Shown here: piece by piece, positions 48,402 to 57,067 of the stretch
Numbering within the stretch: position 1 is the first letter of the stretch
Layout: the number at the start of each line of letters is the position of its first letter
Assembly: GCF_016907835.1 (NCBI RefSeq)
Contig: NZ_JAFBCT010000001.1
Location: forward strand, 2,914,001 to 2,978,000
Direction: 5' to 3'
DNA length: 64,000 bases
Source of the DNA: Agromyces cerinus
GTDB lineage: Bacteria; Actinomycetota; Actinomycetes; Actinomycetales; Microbacteriaceae
Program-made: the position numbers and the translations under genes
The notes under the pieces: model-generated
Databases searched by the model: none
Told to the model about the DNA's origin: nothing
Seen by the model: only the letters and a program-made list of their open reading frames with translations

Positions 48402-48902
48402 TCAGCCTCTGCGAATGTCTCGCAATGCGCTGACGTGGCCGCACGGCGCCGCGATGAGGTCGCCGACGGCGATGTCCGCCGGGAGCGACACCTGGTTGCC
48501 GGCGCCTGGTTCCGACGGCGTCGACAGGCCCACGGCGATGGCGGGAGCCGTGCTGGCGCGGCCGATCATCTGGAGCTCGACCCAGCAGGCGTCGCAACCG
48601 TCGAGGCGCCCGTCGACCTCGACGACCCGTTCCGCGCCGCGCCCTCGCACGTTCGTGACCCGCACGACGACGACCGAGATGTCGATCGACCGCTCCGGCC
48701 CGCTCTCCCCCGTCGCCCCGGCCGTCGCCGTGTGCACGCAGGGCGTGCCGCACAGCTCGACGAGACGCAGCATCGAGACCCCCGAGACGACGATGTCGTC
48801 GACGGTCGCGGTGGTGTGCCGGGGCCAGTGCTCCAGCCCGGCGGGCCGGCCGGTCGTCGTGGGCAGAGGAGTGCTGGTCGAATACGCGAGAACCGTCGTC
48901 AT
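48402..48902 (-). CDS. Uncharacterised protein, paralogue B of a convergent pair
   Basis: 166-residue protein, clearly related to its neighbour at 47758-48336 (same spacing of GTPCV, IGRAS, VGDLIAAPC and LRDIR). It has two extra cysteines, with CDAC around 103-106 (RCSPLL in A). The N-terminal 25 residues (MTTVLAYSTSTPLPTTTGRP) are Thr-rich and not shared. Starts at the ATG at 48902; the ribosome site is weak. No known family comes to mind. Since the two are inverted and divergent in sequence, an old duplication is likely. Confidence 0.7.
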   Translation of the reverse strand: MTTVLAYSTSTPLPTTTGRPAGLEHWPRHTTATVDDIVVSGVSMLRLVELCGTPCVHTATAGATGESGPERSIDISVVVVRVTNVRGRGAERVVEVDGRLDGCDACWVELQMIGRASTAPAIAVGLSTPSEPGAGNQVSLPADIAVGDLIAAPCGHVSALRDIRRG

Positions 48903-49085
48903 GGTTCAGGTGTAAGCGCCGAATGCCCGATGAACGCGCTCATCAACGGATCCCGAACGGGACGGGTCGGGTTCGCTGACGGGATCCTTGCGGAGTGCCG
49001 TCGTCATCGTGAGCGGCGCATTCGGATCGTCCGAGGACGCGTTAGGGGTCCGTGAGGATCGGCGGCGAGGCATCCGCTCGGGTGT

Positions 49086-49100
49086 TGCATCTCATATGCA
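49086..49100. promoter_or_regulatory. TGCAT-ATGCA inverted repeat upstream of the kdp locus
   Basis: TGCAT (49086) and ATGCA (49096) around a 5-bp spacer, in the 258-bp region before the kdp genes, which otherwise holds no gene. A possible KdpE or other regulator site, or part of the promoter. Weak support. Confidence 0.3.
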
Positions 49101-49160
49101 GCTGACCCGCTGCCCGCCTGCCGTGCCCACGGCTCGCGGCCTTGTGAATCTGGAGTCTTC

Positions 49161-49244
49161 GTGCTCGACGTCGTCTACATTCTCGGCATCATCGCCGTGT
49201 TCGTACTCGTCGGCCTCATCGCCAGGGGGGTCGAGAAGCTGTGA
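49161..49244 (+). CDS. 27-residue membrane peptide coupled to kdpF
   Basis: GTG-started frame encoding MLDVVYILGIIAVFVLVGL and then IARGVEKL: one transmembrane helix and a short basic/acidic cytoplasmic tail. It has TGGAG about six bases upstream and overlaps kdpF by 4 nt (GTGA), as kdpF overlaps kdpA, so the chain looks translationally coupled. It resembles kdpF in size and layout but not in sequence. Possibly a second Kdp accessory peptide; too short for ordinary gene calling. Confidence 0.6.
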   Translation: MLDVVYILGIIAVFVLVGLIARGVEKL

Positions 49245-49330
49245 TCTTCTTCGAACTCCTCGCTGCCGCGTTGGGTGTCGCCGCTGTGGTGTACCTCGTG
49301 TACGCCCTCGTCAAACCTGAGCGGTTCTGA
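49241..49330 (+). CDS. kdpF: KdpF, small subunit of the Kdp potassium pump
   Basis: 29 residues, [20 protein letters not shown] then YALVKPERF; a single transmembrane helix with the classical KdpF ending PERF. It stabilises the KdpFABC complex. GTG start overlaps the previous peptide's stop, and its own stop overlaps the kdpA ATG (TGATG). Confidence 0.9.
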   Translation: MIFFELLAAALGVAAVVYLVYALVKPERF

Positions 49331-51003
49331 TGGAGGGCCTCTTCGCCGTCATGCAGGCGGCCACCCTCGCCCTGATCCTCGCCCTCCTCTACCGCCCGCT
49401 CGGCGACTACATGGCTCGCCTGTACACGAGCGATCGTGACTGGAGGTTCGAACGCGGCCTCTACCGCCTCATCGGCGTCGACCCGCGCTCCGAGCAGTCG
49501 TGGCCGGCCTACCTCCGCGGCGTGCTCGCGTTCTCGGTCGTCGGGCTGCTGTTCGTCTACGTGCTGCAGCGCGCCCAGGCCGTGCTCCCCTACTCGCTCG
49601 GCCTCCCTGCCGTGCCCGAGGGACTGTCGTTCAACACCGCGGCGTCCTTCGTCGCGAACACGAACTGGCAGTCGTACTCCCCCGAGCTCACGATGGGCTA
49701 CACCGTGCAGCTCGCCGGTCTCGCCGTGCAGAACTTCGTTTCGGCGGCCGTCGGCATCGCCGTCGCTGTCGCGCTCGTTCGCGGCTTCGCTCGTCGGAAC
49801 TCGGGAACGATCGGCAACTTCTGGGTCGACCTGTTCCGCGGCGCGTTCCGCCTGCTGCTGCCGCTCTCGGTCATCGGCGCGATCGTGCTGCTCATCGGCG
49901 GCGTCGTGCAGAACTTCAACGGCTTCACCGAGGTGACGACGCTCGCCGGCAACACGCAGAACCTGCCCGGCGGCCCGGTCGCCTCCCAGGAGGTCATCAA
50001 GCTGCTCGGCACGAACGGCGGCGGGTTCTTCAACGCGAACTCCGCCCACCCGTTCGAGAACCCGACCGCCTGGACGAGCCTCTTCCAGAACGTGCTCATG
50101 CTCGCGATCCCGTTCGCGCTGCCGCGCACCTTCGGCAGGATGGTCGGCTCGAACAAGCAGGGCTACGCGATCCTCGCGGTCATGGCGACGCTCTACATCG
50201 TCTCGCTCACGGCGCTCAGCGCGCTCGAGCCGGGGGGCAACGGCACCGCTCCCGAGCTCGCCGGCGGCGCGCTCGAGGGCAAGGAGGCGCGCTTCGGCAT
50301 CTTCGGCTCGACGCTCTTCGGTACCACGTCGACGCTCACCTCGACCGGTGCAGTCAACTCGATGCACGACTCGTTCACCGCCCTCGGCGGCATGATGCCG
50401 ATGCTGAACATGATGCTCGGCGAGGTCGCCCCCGGCGGCGTCGGCTCGGGCCTCTACGGCATGCTCGTGCTCGCGATCATCGCGGTGTTCATCGCCGGCC
50501 TCCTCGTCGGCCGCACGCCCGAGTACCTCGGCAAGAAGATCGGCCCGCGCGAGATCAAGCTCGCGAGCCTCTACATCCTCGTCACGCCGACGCTCGTACT
50601 CGTGGGCACCGCCCTCAGCTTCGCGATCCCCGGCATCCGCGAGGACGTCGAGTCGGTCTCGATCTGGAACCCCGGCATCCACGGCATGAGCGAGGTGCTC
50701 TACGCCTTCACGAGCGCGTCGAACAACAACGGCTCGGCGTTCGCGGGCCTCACCGCGAACACGCCATGGTTCAACACGGCGCTCGGCGTCGCGATGCTGC
50801 TCGGCCGATTCATCCCGATCGTGCTCGTGCTGGCCCTCGCCGGCAGCCTCGCCGCACAGGACAAGGTGCCCGCGACCGCAGGCACCCTGCCCACCAACCG
50901 GCCGCAGTTCGTCGGCCTCCTCGTGGGCGTCACGGTCATCGTGACCGCGCTCACCTACTTCCCCGTTCTCACGCTGGGTCCCCTGGCTGAAGGGCTGAAC
51001 TGA
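49330..51003 (+). CDS. kdpA: KdpA, potassium-binding channel-like subunit
   Basis: 557-residue K+-binding subunit related to the KtrB/TrkH channels, with about ten transmembrane segments. The selectivity-filter regions are recognisable: [10 protein letters not shown] (near 100), [16 protein letters not shown] (near 225), [20 protein letters not shown] and [15 protein letters not shown] (near 460). It takes up K+ with high affinity for the KdpB pump. ATG shares one base with the kdpF stop. Follows standard length. Confidence 0.95.
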   Translation: MEGLFAVMQAATLALILALLYRPLGDYMARLYTSDRDWRFERGLYRLIGVDPRSEQSWPAYLRGVLAFSVVGLLFVYVLQRAQAVLPYSLGLPAVPEGLSFNTAASFVANTNWQSYSPELTMGYTVQLAGLAVQNFVSAAVGIAVAVALVRGFARRNSGTIGNFWVDLFRGAFRLLLPLSVIGAIVLLIGGVVQNFNGFTEVTTLAGNTQNLPGGPVASQEVIKLLGTNGGGFFNANSAHPFENPTAWTSLFQNVLMLAIPFALPRTFGRMVGSNKQGYAILAVMATLYIVSLTALSALEPGGNGTAPELAGGALEGKEARFGIFGSTLFGTTSTLTSTGAVNSMHDSFTALGGMMPMLNMMLGEVAPGGVGSGLYGMLVLAIIAVFIAGLLVGRTPEYLGKKIGPREIKLASLYILVTPTLVLVGTALSFAIPGIREDVESVSIWNPGIHGMSEVLYAFTSASNNNGSAFAGLTANTPWFNTALGVAMLLGRFIPIVLVLALAGSLAAQDKVPATAGTLPTNRPQFVGLLVGVTVIVTALTYFPVLTLGPLAEGLN

Positions 51004-51006
51004 TCC

Positions 51007-53196
51007 ATGTCCACCACCATCACTTCGCTCCCCGAGCCTGTCGAAGGGCCCGAGCCGGCGGAGCACACCCCCCGTCAGATGGGCTCCCCGTCGAAACGCC
51101 CCGCCGGCGCATTCGGACCGGCGCAGATCGTGCAGGCGCTGCCCGGCGCGTTCCGCAAGCTCGACCCGAGGCAGATGTGGCACAACCCCGTCATGTTCCT
51201 CGTCGAGGTCGGCGCCGCGCTCACGACCGTGCTCGCGATCGCCGAGCCGTTCCTCGGCGGCCCCGAGTCGTCGGGCGGCACGGCCGTGCCGCTCTCCTTC
51301 ACCTGGGCGATCGCCGTCTGGCTCTGGCTCACCGTGCTCTTCGCGAACCTCGCGGAGTCGGTGGCCGAGGGCCGCGGCAAGGCGCAGGCCGACACCCTGC
51401 GGCAGACCCGCACGTCGACGATCGCCCGCCGCGTCACGGCGTACGACGAGGTCGCGGATGCCGCGGCCGAGCGCACCGCGATCGCCGAGGTCCCTTCGGG
51501 CGACCTCCGGCTCGGCGACGTCGTCGTCGTGACGGCGGGCGAGTCGATCCCGGGCGACGGCGACATCATCCACGGCATCGCCTCGGTCGACGAGTCGGCG
51601 ATCACGGGCGAGTCCGCCCCGGTCGTACGCGAGTCCGGCGGCGACCGCTCGGCGGTCACCGGCGGCACCCGCGTGCTCTCCGACCGCATCGTGGTGCGCA
51701 TCACCTCGAAGCCCGGCGAGACCTTCGTCGACCGCATGATCGCGCTCGTCGAGGGCGCCTCGCGCCAGAAGACGCCGAACGAGATCGCGCTCAACATCCT
51801 GCTCGCGAGCCTGTCGATCATCTTCGTGATCGTCACGCTCACACTGAACCCGATCGCCTCCTACGCGGCGGCGCCGGTCTCCATCCCGGTGCTCATCGCG
51901 CTCCTCGTCTGCCTCATCCCGACGACGATCGGCGCCCTGCTCTCGGCCATCGGCATCGCCGGCATGGACCGCCTCGTGCAGCGCAACGTGCTCGCGATGT
52001 CGGGCCGTGCGGTCGAGGCGGCCGGCGACGTGACGACGCTGCTGCTCGACAAGACCGGCACCATCACGTACGGCAACCGCCGTGCGAGCGAGTTCGTGCC
52101 GATGCCGGGCGTCGACGTCTCTGAGCTCGAGCGGGCCGCGGCCCTCTCGTCGCTCGCCGACCCCACTCCCGAGGGATCGTCGATCGTCGACCTGGCGGCG
52201 GAACGCGGCATCCGCTTCGACACCGCGCCCGCCGGCGAGGTCGTGCCGTTCACGGCGCAGACCCGCATGTCCGGACTCGACCTGCCCGACGGCTCCAGCA
52301 TCCGCAAGGGCGCCGGGTCCGCGGTCATCGCGTGGGTCGAGGCATCCGGCCGCATCGCCTCGTCGACGCTCGACGAGCTCGAGCAGCGCGTCGAGACGAT
52401 CTCGAACAGCGGCGGCACCCCGCTCGTCGTCGCCGCGAAGGACCTGAACGGCGAGGCACGCCTGCTCGGCGTCGTGCACCTGAAGGACGTCGTGAAGGAC
52501 GGCCTCACCGAGCGCTTCGCCGAGCTCCGCGCCATGGGCATCCGAACGGTCATGATCACGGGCGACAACCCGCTCACCGCGAAGGCCATCGCGGCCGAGG
52601 CGGGCGTCGACGACTACCTCGCCGAGGCCACCCCGGAAGACAAGATGGCGCTCATCAAGCGCGAGCAGGCAGGCGGCAACCTCGTCGCCATGACCGGTGA
52701 CGGCACGAACGACGCCCCGGCGCTCGCGCAGGCCGACGTCGGCGTCGCGATGAACACGGGCACGTCGGCCGCGAAGGAGGCCGGCAACATGGTCGACCTC
52801 GACAGCGACCCGACGAAGCTCATCGAGATCGTGCGCATCGGCAAGCAGTTGCTCATCACCCGCGGGGCGCTCACCACGTTCTCGATCGCCAACGACGTCG
52901 CGAAGTACTTCGCGATCATCCCGGCGATGTTCGCGGGCGTCTTCCCGGGGCTCGCGGTGCTGAACATCATGCAGCTGAGCTCCCCCGCCTCGGCGATCCT
53001 GTCGGCGATCATCTTCAACGCGATCATCATCGTGATCCTGATCCCGCTCGCGCTCCGCGGTGTGAAGTACAAGGCCGGTGGCGCGTCCGCGATCCTCAGC
53101 CGCAACCTGCTGATCTACGGCCTCGGCGGCATCATCGCCCCCTTCATCGGCATCAAGCTGATCGACCTCGTCGTCAGCCTCATCCCCGGGTTCTAG
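51007..53196 (+). CDS. kdpB: KdpB, P-type ATPase subunit
   Basis: 729-residue P-type ATPase (about 690 is usual). The phosphorylated Asp348 lies in [12 protein letters not shown], with ITGESAPVV (actuator), [14 protein letters not shown] and [12 protein letters not shown] present. The N-terminus is longer than typical; residues 8-17 ([10 protein letters not shown]) are encoded by a dispersed repeat inserted after the ATG. Starts 3 bp after the kdpA stop. Confidence 0.95.
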   Translation: MSTTITSLPEPVEGPEPAEHTPRQMGSPSKRPAGAFGPAQIVQALPGAFRKLDPRQMWHNPVMFLVEVGAALTTVLAIAEPFLGGPESSGGTAVPLSFTWAIAVWLWLTVLFANLAESVAEGRGKAQADTLRQTRTSTIARRVTAYDEVADAAAERTAIAEVPSGDLRLGDVVVVTAGESIPGDGDIIHGIASVDESAITGESAPVVRESGGDRSAVTGGTRVLSDRIVVRITSKPGETFVDRMIALVEGASRQKTPNEIALNILLASLSIIFVIVTLTLNPIASYAAAPVSIPVLIALLVCLIPTTIGALLSAIGIAGMDRLVQRNVLAMSGRAVEAAGDVTTLLLDKTGTITYGNRRASEFVPMPGVDVSELERAAALSSLADPTPEGSSIVDLAAERGIRFDTAPAGEVVPFTAQTRMSGLDLPDGSSIRKGAGSAVIAWVEASGRIASSTLDELEQRVETISNSGGTPLVVAAKDLNGEARLLGVVHLKDVVKDGLTERFAELRAMGIRTVMITGDNPLTAKAIAAEAGVDDYLAEATPEDKMALIKREQAGGNLVAMTGDGTNDAPALAQADVGVAMNTGTSAAKEAGNMVDLDSDPTKLIEIVRIGKQLLITRGALTTFSIANDVAKYFAIIPAMFAGVFPGLAVLNIMQLSSPASAILSAIIFNAIIIVILIPLALRGVKYKAGGASAILSRNLLIYGLGGIIAPFIGIKLIDLVVSLIPGF
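51032..51056. repeat. Dispersed repeat inside the start of kdpB
   Basis: CCGAGCCTGTCGAAGGGCCC matches the GAGCCTGTCGAAGGGCC form of the family and encodes PEPVEGPEP in the extended N-terminus of KdpB, 25 bp after the ATG. Confidence 0.65.
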
Positions 53197-53221
53197 GCCC
53201 GGACTCGAAAGGAAACACACC

Positions 53222-53827
53222 ATGAGCTCCACTCGCACTGCGGTCCGCACCCACTGGGTGGCGGTTCGCGCGATGCTCATCTTCACCCTCGTGCTGGGCG
53301 TCGCCTACACGATCGTCGTCACGGGCATCGGGCAGGTCATCCTCCCGGCCCAGGCGAACGGCTCGGTCGAACGCTCGGGCGACGAGGTCGTGGGCTCCGC
53401 CCTCATCGGCCAGTCGTTCACGGATGCTTCAGGCGAGCCGCTTCCCGAGTGGTTCCAGCCCCGCCCGTCGGCGGCCGGCGACGGGTACGACGGCGGCGCG
53501 TCGAGCGGCAGCAACCAGGGTCCCGAGAACGCCGACCTCATCGCCGCGATCGAAGAGCGGAAGGCGCAGGTCGCCGAGTTCAACGGCGTCTCCGAAGCGG
53601 ATGTCCCGGCCGACGCGGTCACCGCATCGGCGTCGGGTCTCGACCCGCACATCAGCCCGGAGTACGCCCTGCTGCAGGTGGCGCGGGTCGCCGACGAGCG
53701 CGGCCTCCCCGAATCCGAGGTGCGCGAACTCGTGGAGTCTAGGATTCAGGCACGGGATCTCGGGTACCTGGGCGAGCCGACCGTCAACGTGCTGCAGCTG
53801 AACCTCGCCCTCTCCGAGCTGGGCTGA
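53222..53827 (+). CDS. kdpC: KdpC, chaperone-like subunit
   Basis: 201-residue KdpC: one N-terminal transmembrane helix (about 15-40) then a soluble periplasmic domain with the family motifs GQSFTDASGEPLPEWFQPRPSA near 60-80 and SASGLDPHISPEYALLQVARVA near 140. It raises the ATP affinity of KdpB. ATG at 53222 with GAAAGG nearby. The repeat ASSGSNQGPENADL near 90 is the normal loop. Confidence 0.93.
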   Translation: MSSTRTAVRTHWVAVRAMLIFTLVLGVAYTIVVTGIGQVILPAQANGSVERSGDEVVGSALIGQSFTDASGEPLPEWFQPRPSAAGDGYDGGASSGSNQGPENADLIAAIEERKAQVAEFNGVSEADVPADAVTASASGLDPHISPEYALLQVARVADERGLPESEVRELVESRIQARDLGYLGEPTVNVLQLNLALSELG

Positions 53828-53838
53828 GGGGCAGATTC

Positions 53839-56340
53839 ATGAAACGGGGGCGGCTTCGCGTGCTGCTCGGCGCCGCCCCCGGCGTCGGCAAGACCTACTC
53901 CATGCTCGAAGAGGGCCGGCGGCTCCGGGGCGAGGGCCACGACGTCGTCGTCGCCTTCGTCGAGACGCACGGCCGCAAGGCCACCGCGTCGATGGTCAGC
54001 GGGCTCGAGGTGGTGCCGCGCACCACCGTCGAGCACCGCGGCATGGGTCTCGACGAGATGGACCTCGACGCGGTGCTCGCGCGCCGCCCCGAGGTCGCCC
54101 TCGTCGACGAACTCGCCCACACGAACGCCCCCGGCTCCCGGCATGCGAAGCGCTGGCAGGACGTCGACGAGCTGCTCGACGCCGGCATCGATGTGATCTC
54201 GACGGTCAACACCCAGCACATCGAGTCGCTCGGCGACGTCGTGCAGCAGATCACGGGGGTGGCCCAGCGCGAGACCATCCCCGATGCCGTGCTGCGGGCG
54301 GCCGACCAGATCGAGGTCGTCGACCTCGCCCCGCAGGCTTTGCGCGACCGGCTCGCGGGCGGCCTCGTCTACCCGGCCGAGCGCATCGACGCGGCGCTCT
54401 CGAACTACTTCCGTCTCGGCAACCTCACGGCGCTCCGCGAACTCGCGCTGCTCTGGCTCGCCGACGAGGTCGACTCGGCGCTCAAGGCCTACCGCGTCGA
54501 GCACGGCATCGACCGCAAATGGGAGGCGCGCGAACGCGTCGTCGTCGCCCTCACCGGTGGCCCCGAGGGCGAGACGCTCCTGCGCCGCGGTGCCCGCATC
54601 GCCTCGCGATCGTCGGGCGGCGAGCTCATCGCGGTGCACGTCACGAATCCCGATGGCATGCGGGCACGGCATCCTGGCGCCCTCGATGGCCAGCGCACGC
54701 TCGTCGAACAGCTCGGCGGCACCTTCCACCAGGTCGTCGGCGAAGACGTGCCGCGTGCGCTCGTCGACTTCGCGAGAGCGGCGAACGCCACGCAGCTCGT
54801 GATCGGCGTGAGCCGCCGATCGCGACTCGCGGCGGCGTTCACGGGACCGGGCATCGGGGCGACGGTCATCCGCGAGTCGGGTGAGATCGACGTGCACATC
54901 GTCACGCACGCGGCGGCCGGCTCGGGGTTCTCCCTCCCGAAGCTCGGCGGGGCGCTCAGCCGCGGGCGCATGCTCGTCGGCTTCGCCGTGGCCCTCATCG
55001 CCGGGCCGCTGCTCAGCTGGCTGCTCGTTACGTTCCACACCGAGACGTCGATCACGAGCGACGTGCTCGCGTACCAGTTGCTCGTCATCGTCGTCGCCCT
55101 CATCGGCGGCATCTGGCCGGGACTCTTCGCTGCGGTGCTCTCAGGCCTCACTCTCAATTTCCTCTTCGTCGAACCGACGTACACGCTCACCATCAGCGAC
55201 CCGCGGCAGCTGCTGGCCCTCGTGTTCTACGTCGCCAACGCGCTGCTCGTGAGCTATGTCGTCGACCAGGCCGCACGCCGCACGCGCATCGCCCGTCGGG
55301 CGGCCGCCGAGTCGCAGCTGCTCGCGACGCTCGCCGGCAGCGTGCTGCGCGGCGAGGACGCCCTGCAGGCGATGGTCACCCGCACCCGCGAGGCGTTCGG
55401 CCTCACGGGCGTGCGCCTTCTCGTCGACGGCGAGACCCGGGTGGCCGACGGCGAGCCGAGCCGCGACGACCGGGTAACCGAGGTCCCCATCGGCAGTCGC
55501 GGCGTGCTCGAACTGCACGGGCAGGACCTCGAGGCATCCGAGCGCCGCCTGCTGCAGGTCATCGCGACCCAGATGGATGCCGCGATCGAGCACGGCGCGC
55601 TCGCCACCGCCGCCTCGGCGGCCGACGCCCTCGTCGAGACCGACCGGGTGCGTTCGGCCCTGCTCGCCGCGGTCGGCCACGACCTGCGACGTCCGCTCAC
55701 CTCGGCGTCGGCGGCGATCAGCGCCCTGCGCTCACGCGAGGTCGAGCTGCCCGCCGCCGAACGCGAGGAGCTCCTCGCGACCGCCTCCGAGAGCCTCGAC
55801 GCCCTCGCCGAGCTCGTCACCAACCTGCTCGACGTGAGCCGGGTGCAGGCCGGGGCACTCGCCGTCACGCTCGCGTCCACCGAGGTCGCCGACGTCGTGC
55901 TGCCCGCCCTCGACGAGCTCGCGCTCGGGCCGGGCGACATCGAGCTCGATCTCGCCGATGAGCTCGCGCCCGTGCTCGCCGACGGCGTGCTGCTGCAGCG
56001 GGTGGTCGTGAACCTGCTCGCGAACGCCGTGCGCCACAGCCCCGACGGCGAACGCGTGCGTCTGGCCGCGAGCTCGTTCCAGAGCCGCACCGAGCTGCGC
56101 GTCGTCGACCGCGGCCCCGGCATCCCCGTCGAGCGCCGCGACGAGGTGTTCACGCCGTTCCAGCGCCTCGGCGACACCGACAACGACACCGGCCTCGGCC
56201 TCGGTCTCGCCCTGTCGAAGGGCTTCGTCGAGGGAATGGACGGCACACTGGAGGTCGAGGACACCCCCGGCGGCGGCCTGACCATGGTCGTCACCCTGCC
56301 CTCCGCCCCAAGTACGCCGACCACCGAGGAGACGCGATGA
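53839..56340 (+). CDS. kdpD: KdpD, K+-sensing histidine kinase
   Basis: 833-residue sensor kinase. Walker A GAAPGVGKTYSM is at about residues 11-22, a USP-like domain follows (about 230-360), four transmembrane segments lie at about 375-485, and the histidine kinase domain has HDLRRPLTSASA with His614, NLLANAVRHSP near 725, and GLGLGLALSKG near 790. The input domain senses K+ or turgor. The gene overlaps kdpE by 4 nt (ATGA), and follows kdpC by 12 bp. Confidence 0.93.
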   Translation: MKRGRLRVLLGAAPGVGKTYSMLEEGRRLRGEGHDVVVAFVETHGRKATASMVSGLEVVPRTTVEHRGMGLDEMDLDAVLARRPEVALVDELAHTNAPGSRHAKRWQDVDELLDAGIDVISTVNTQHIESLGDVVQQITGVAQRETIPDAVLRAADQIEVVDLAPQALRDRLAGGLVYPAERIDAALSNYFRLGNLTALRELALLWLADEVDSALKAYRVEHGIDRKWEARERVVVALTGGPEGETLLRRGARIASRSSGGELIAVHVTNPDGMRARHPGALDGQRTLVEQLGGTFHQVVGEDVPRALVDFARAANATQLVIGVSRRSRLAAAFTGPGIGATVIRESGEIDVHIVTHAAAGSGFSLPKLGGALSRGRMLVGFAVALIAGPLLSWLLVTFHTETSITSDVLAYQLLVIVVALIGGIWPGLFAAVLSGLTLNFLFVEPTYTLTISDPRQLLALVFYVANALLVSYVVDQAARRTRIARRAAAESQLLATLAGSVLRGEDALQAMVTRTREAFGLTGVRLLVDGETRVADGEPSRDDRVTEVPIGSRGVLELHGQDLEASERRLLQVIATQMDAAIEHGALATAASAADALVETDRVRSALLAAVGHDLRRPLTSASAAISALRSREVELPAAEREELLATASESLDALAELVTNLLDVSRVQAGALAVTLASTEVADVVLPALDELALGPGDIELDLADELAPVLADGVLLQRVVVNLLANAVRHSPDGERVRLAASSFQSRTELRVVDRGPGIPVERRDEVFTPFQRLGDTDNDTGLGLGLALSKGFVEGMDGTLEVEDTPGGGLTMVVTLPSAPSTPTTEETR

Positions 56341-57047
56341 GGATCCTCCTCGCCGACGACGACGACCAGCTGCAGCGGGCGCTGCGCATCACGCTCGCCG
56401 CGCGCGGCTACGAGGTCGTCGCCGCCCGCGACGGCGCCGAGGCGATCGATCTGGCCGCGAACGCGCACCCCGACCTGATCCTCCTCGACCTCGGCATGCC
56501 GAAGGTCGACGGCCTCGATGTCATCCGGGCCGTGCGAGCGTGGTCGAAGGTGCCGATCCTCGTGCTCTCGGGTCGCACCGACTCCGCCGAGAAGGTCGAC
56601 GCCCTCGACGCGGGCGCCGACGACTACGTGACGAAACCGTTCGCGATGGACGAGCTGCTCGCACGAATCCGTGCCCGGGCCCGGTCGACGAGCGGCGAAG
56701 CGGATGCCGCGGCCTACGCCATCGGCTCGCTCACGGTCGACCTCGCCGCGAAGACCATCAGGTCGACGGATGCCTCGGGGCACGCGACATCCGTGCGCCT
56801 GACGCCGACGGAGTGGCGCCTGCTCGAGCTATTCCTCAAGAACCCGGGAAAGCTGCTCACCCGGCAGATGCTGTTGAGCGAGGTGTGGGGGCCGTTCCAC
56901 GCGAACGATGCCGGGTACCTGCGCCTCTACGTCGCCCAGCTGCGGCGCAAGCTCGAGCCGACGCCGTCGGAGCCGCGGTTCTTCCTCACCGAGCCCGGCA
57001 TGGGGTACCGCTTCGAGCCGGGAGCGGTCGACGCCACCGGAGCCTGA
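56337..57047 (+). CDS. kdpE: KdpE, OmpR-type response regulator
   Basis: 236-residue response regulator with receiver domain (phosphate acceptor Asp51 in LILLDLGMP, Lys in VTKPF near 101) and a C-terminal winged-helix (PTEWRLLELFLKNPGKLL, LRLYVAQLRRKL). It activates kdp transcription when K+ is scarce. ATG overlaps the kdpD stop. It converges on the DUF222 gene with a 20-bp gap. Confidence 0.93.
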   Translation: MRILLADDDDQLQRALRITLAARGYEVVAARDGAEAIDLAANAHPDLILLDLGMPKVDGLDVIRAVRAWSKVPILVLSGRTDSAEKVDALDAGADDYVTKPFAMDELLARIRARARSTSGEADAAAYAIGSLTVDLAAKTIRSTDASGHATSVRLTPTEWRLLELFLKNPGKLLTRQMLLSEVWGPFHANDAGYLRLYVAQLRRKLEPTPSEPRFFLTEPGMGYRFEPGAVDATGA

Positions 57048-57067
57048 GGTCAGCCCGCCGCGGCAGG

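Noticed and set aside
49216..53286. 1356-residue open frame on the minus strand across kdpA and kdpB
   Set aside because: It is the antisense shadow of two strongly supported genes, is rich in Arg/Asp/His repeats of the kind high-GC antisense frames give, and has no motif or ribosome site.
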